64,000 nt of DNA. Source: an uncultured Lachnospiraceae bacterium. GTDB lineage: Bacteria > Bacillota > Clostridia > Lachnospirales > Lachnospiraceae. Made by a program: the position numbers and the translations under genes. Of this stretch, positions 61,785-64,000 are shown piece by piece. Within the stretch, counting starts at the first letter, position 1; each line of letters starts with the position of its first letter. Below the pieces are notes generated by a model. The model was not told where the DNA came from, made no database searches, and saw only the letters and a list, made by a program, of their open reading frames with translations. The DNA lies in the NCBI GenBank assembly GCA_934293575.1, contig CAKQYU010000010.1, forward strand, positions 29,835 to 93,834, in the 5' to 3' direction.

Positions 61785-62273
61785 ATGGCAGAGAAAAAGA
61801 ATATTTTGACTGACAAGGGTCTTAAGAAATTAGAAGACGAATTACAGGAATTGCGTGTTGTAAAACGAAAAGAAGTTGCACAGAAGATTAAAGAAGCAAG
61901 AGAACAAGGTGACTTATCCGAGAATGCAGAGTACGATGCAGCAAAGGATGAGCAAAAGGATATAGAAGCAAGAATTGAGGAATTAGAGGCAATTCTTAAA
62001 AATGTTGAGGTCGTATATACAGACGAGGTAGACAGAGAGAAAGTTAATGTAGGTTGTATCGTTTCTGTTAAGAATCTTCAGTCAGGAATGGTTGAACATT
62101 TCAAACTTGTAGGTTCTACCGAGACCGATATTTTGAATAACAAGATTTCGAATGAATCTCCAATCGGCTCCGCATTGATGGGAGAAAAGGTCGGACATGT
62201 TGTTACAGTAGAAGCACCAAATGGTACATTCCAGTTTGAGATATTAGATATCAATTTAGATGAGGAAGAATAA
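61785..62273 (+). CDS. greA: Transcription elongation factor GreA
   Basis: A 162-residue protein. An N-terminal coiled coil carries the acidic tip (REQGDLSENAEYDAAKDEQK), and a C-terminal FKBP-like domain contains VGSTETDILNNKISNESPIG. GreA binds the RNA polymerase channel and stimulates cleavage of backtracked RNA. Ribosome site GGAAGG precedes the ATG. It sits directly before lysS, a common Firmicutes arrangement. Confidence 0.97.
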   Translation: MAEKKNILTDKGLKKLEDELQELRVVKRKEVAQKIKEAREQGDLSENAEYDAAKDEQKDIEARIEELEAILKNVEVVYTDEVDREKVNVGCIVSVKNLQSGMVEHFKLVGSTETDILNNKISNESPIGSALMGEKVGHVVTVEAPNGTFQFEILDINLDEEE

Positions 62274-62348
62274 AACTACGAAAAGGGGATGGCACAGGCT
62301 GTTTCCTTTTTCTATGTTGAATGATAAAACAGGTAAAGGAGAATGATT

Positions 62349-63956
62349 GTGGCAGAGAATAATCAGAATAAGAGTTCGCAGGATATTAATCAGTTGTTAA
62401 AGGTTCGTAGAGAAAAGTTACAGAATTTGCAGCAGGAAGGAAAAGACCCATTTCAGATAACAAAGTTTGATGTAACACATCATACAGATGAAGTGAAGGA
62501 TTTATATACTGCACATGAGGAAGAATTATTGGGAAATCGTCCGCTTCCGAATGTAGAAGGATTGGATGAGGCACAGGCAAAAGAAATCACGATGAATGAT
62601 TATAATGAACGTCGTGAAATCATGGATGCCAGTCCGATTGCGGTTACGATTGCCGGACGTATGATGTTCAAGCGTGTTATGGGTAAGGCTTCATTTTGTA
62701 ATGTTCAGGATTTGAAGGGAAATATCCAGGTATATGTGGCTAGAGATGCGGTTGGCGAGGATGATTACAAGGATTTCAAGAAGGCCGATATCGGAGATAT
62801 CTACGGAATCAGTGGTTTTGCTTTCCGTACAAGAACCGGAGAAATTTCAATTCATGCAGAAAAGATTACTTTGTTATCGAAGTCTTTACAGATTTTACCG
62901 GAAAAATATCATGGTTTAACAGATACGGATATGCGTTATCGTCAAAGATATGTGGACCTGATTATGAATGCAGAAGTAAAGGATACATTTGTTAAGCGTT
63001 CAAAGATTCTCAGTACAATCCGTAAGTTCCTGGATGGACAGGGATTCATGGAGGTTGAAACTCCGATGCTTGTTGCCAATCCGGGAGGAGCTGCAGCCCG
63101 TCCGTTTGAAACTCATTTCAATGCATTGGATGAGGATTTGAAGCTTCGTATTTCTTTGGAATTATACCTGAAACGGTTAATTGTCGGCGGTATGGAACGT
63201 GTATATGAAATCGGACGAGTATTCCGTAATGAAGGTCTTGATACCAGACACAATCCGGAATTTACATTGATGGAATTATATCAGGCATATACAGACTATA
63301 ACGGAATGATGGATTTAACAGAGAATATGTACCGTTATATTGCAAAGGAAGTACTTGGTACAACGACCATTACTTATCAGGGAATTGAAATGGATCTCGG
63401 TAAGCCGTTTGAACGAATTACAATGGTGGATGCAGTTAAGAAATACGCCAATGTTGACTTCAATGAAATTCATACAGATGAAGAGGCAAAGGCTCTTGCA
63501 AAAGAGCGTGGCATCGAATATGAGGAGTGGCATAAGAAGGGTCATATCCTGAATCTGTTCTTTGAAGAATATGTTGAGGAACATCTGATTCAGCCGACCT
63601 TTGTTATGGATCATCCGATTGAGATTTCACCTCTTACCAAGAAAAAGCCGGATAATCCGGATTATGTAGAACGTTTTGAAATGTTCATGAACGGTTGGGA
63701 AATGTGTAATGCATATTCTGAGCTGAATGACCCAATCGACCAGAGACAGCGTTTTGAGTTACAGGATGCAAATGCAGCAGCCGGTGACGAAGAGGCAGAA
63801 CATTGCGATGAAGACTTCTTAAATGCACTTGAAATCGGTATGCCTCCAACAGGTGGTATCGGATATGGTATCGACAGACTTTGTATGTTGATGACAGACA
63901 GTCCGGCAATCAGGGATGTTTTGTTGTTCCCGACGATGAAGTCTATTGATAAGTAG
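62349..63956 (+). CDS. lysS: Lysyl-tRNA synthetase, class II
   Basis: A 535-residue enzyme that charges tRNA-Lys. An N-terminal OB anticodon-binding domain ([21 protein letters not shown]) is followed by the class II core: motif 1 region [15 protein letters not shown], motif 2 [22 protein letters not shown], split here by its conserved RNEG, and motif 3 [14 protein letters not shown]. The start is taken as GTG 62349, because AAAGGAG lies 7 nt upstream; an ATG six bases earlier is almost on top of that site. Complete within the window. Confidence 0.96.
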   Translation: MAENNQNKSSQDINQLLKVRREKLQNLQQEGKDPFQITKFDVTHHTDEVKDLYTAHEEELLGNRPLPNVEGLDEAQAKEITMNDYNERREIMDASPIAVTIAGRMMFKRVMGKASFCNVQDLKGNIQVYVARDAVGEDDYKDFKKADIGDIYGISGFAFRTRTGEISIHAEKITLLSKSLQILPEKYHGLTDTDMRYRQRYVDLIMNAEVKDTFVKRSKILSTIRKFLDGQGFMEVETPMLVANPGGAAARPFETHFNALDEDLKLRISLELYLKRLIVGGMERVYEIGRVFRNEGLDTRHNPEFTLMELYQAYTDYNGMMDLTENMYRYIAKEVLGTTTITYQGIEMDLGKPFERITMVDAVKKYANVDFNEIHTDEEAKALAKERGIEYEEWHKKGHILNLFFEEYVEEHLIQPTFVMDHPIEISPLTKKKPDNPDYVERFEMFMNGWEMCNAYSELNDPIDQRQRFELQDANAAAGDEEAEHCDEDFLNALEIGMPPTGGIGYGIDRLCMLMTDSPAIRDVLLFPTMKSIDK

Positions 63957-64000
63957 GAATGCAGGAAAATCAAGGGTTTCAGAGCGTGGATGTACTAAAA

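Noticed and set aside
1..64000. CRISPR array, rRNA genes or complete insertion sequence
   Set aside because: No regularly spaced repeats, no rRNA sequence and no transposase gene were seen on reading through both strands.

Overview
The window is bacterial and most resembles a chromosome segment from a motile gut Clostridia of the Lachnospiraceae type (Roseburia, Agathobacter or Lachnospira-like). This is an inference from low-to-moderate GC, purine-rich coding strands, strong AGGAGG ribosome sites, many lipoproteins, a YjfB-type motility protein and oxygen-sensitive ribonucleotide reductase. I could not run a taxonomic search.

Region 1 (about 1-11,550) is accessory. It holds the 3' part of an AlbA_2/HATPase protein and a 1.9 kb stretch with almost no coding capacity but several long inverted repeats and hairpins. 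A decayed serine recombinase follows, then an intact two-gene Gabija anti-phage system (gajA-gajB). After that come a broken zinc-knuckle/MutT chimera, a DUF218 protein, a methyltransferase behind a short leader peptide with a long hairpin, two unknown small genes and a MIF-like tautomerase.

Region 2 (about 11,550-26,450) is housekeeping. It has a Lon-like AAA+ ATPase without protease domain, argG, galE, an HD hydrolase, an isochorismatase-like hydrolase, and an AraC regulator overlapping a MATE exporter tail to tail. These are followed by a small HMA metal-binding membrane protein, the high-affinity phosphate operon pstS-pstC-pstA-pstB-phoU with PhoP-like repeats upstream, a HAD phosphatase and a GH5 glycosidase.

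Region 3 (about 26,450-32,910) is the most interesting. A cobalamin riboswitch precedes an exported CbiK-family chelatase, a NEAT-like lipoprotein, a NEAT-like/transmembrane/solute-binding fusion and a FecCD-type ABC transporter. Together they look like a surface system that captures a tetrapyrrole or corrinoid, or its metal, and imports it.

Region 4 (about 32,940-49,920) has cell-envelope and signalling genes: D,D-carboxypeptidase, tandem-domain PPK2 kinase, an LtaS-like phosphatase-superfamily membrane protein and TspO. A long tightly spaced run follows: TIR/zinc-ribbon protein, receiver-cyclase, an unknown protein, ClC channel, MoxR, DUF58, transglutaminase and a WYL regulator. A tRNA-Gln closes the region on the opposite strand.

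Region 5 (about 49,920-64,000) has CvfB, RidA, a CPBP protease, a NatA ATPase with a NatB-CPBP fusion, a YjfB motility protein and an exported NlpC/P60 hydrolase. It ends with the NrdR-regulated nrdD-nrdG-dut block on the minus strand, a trigger-factor-like lipoprotein, greA and lysS.
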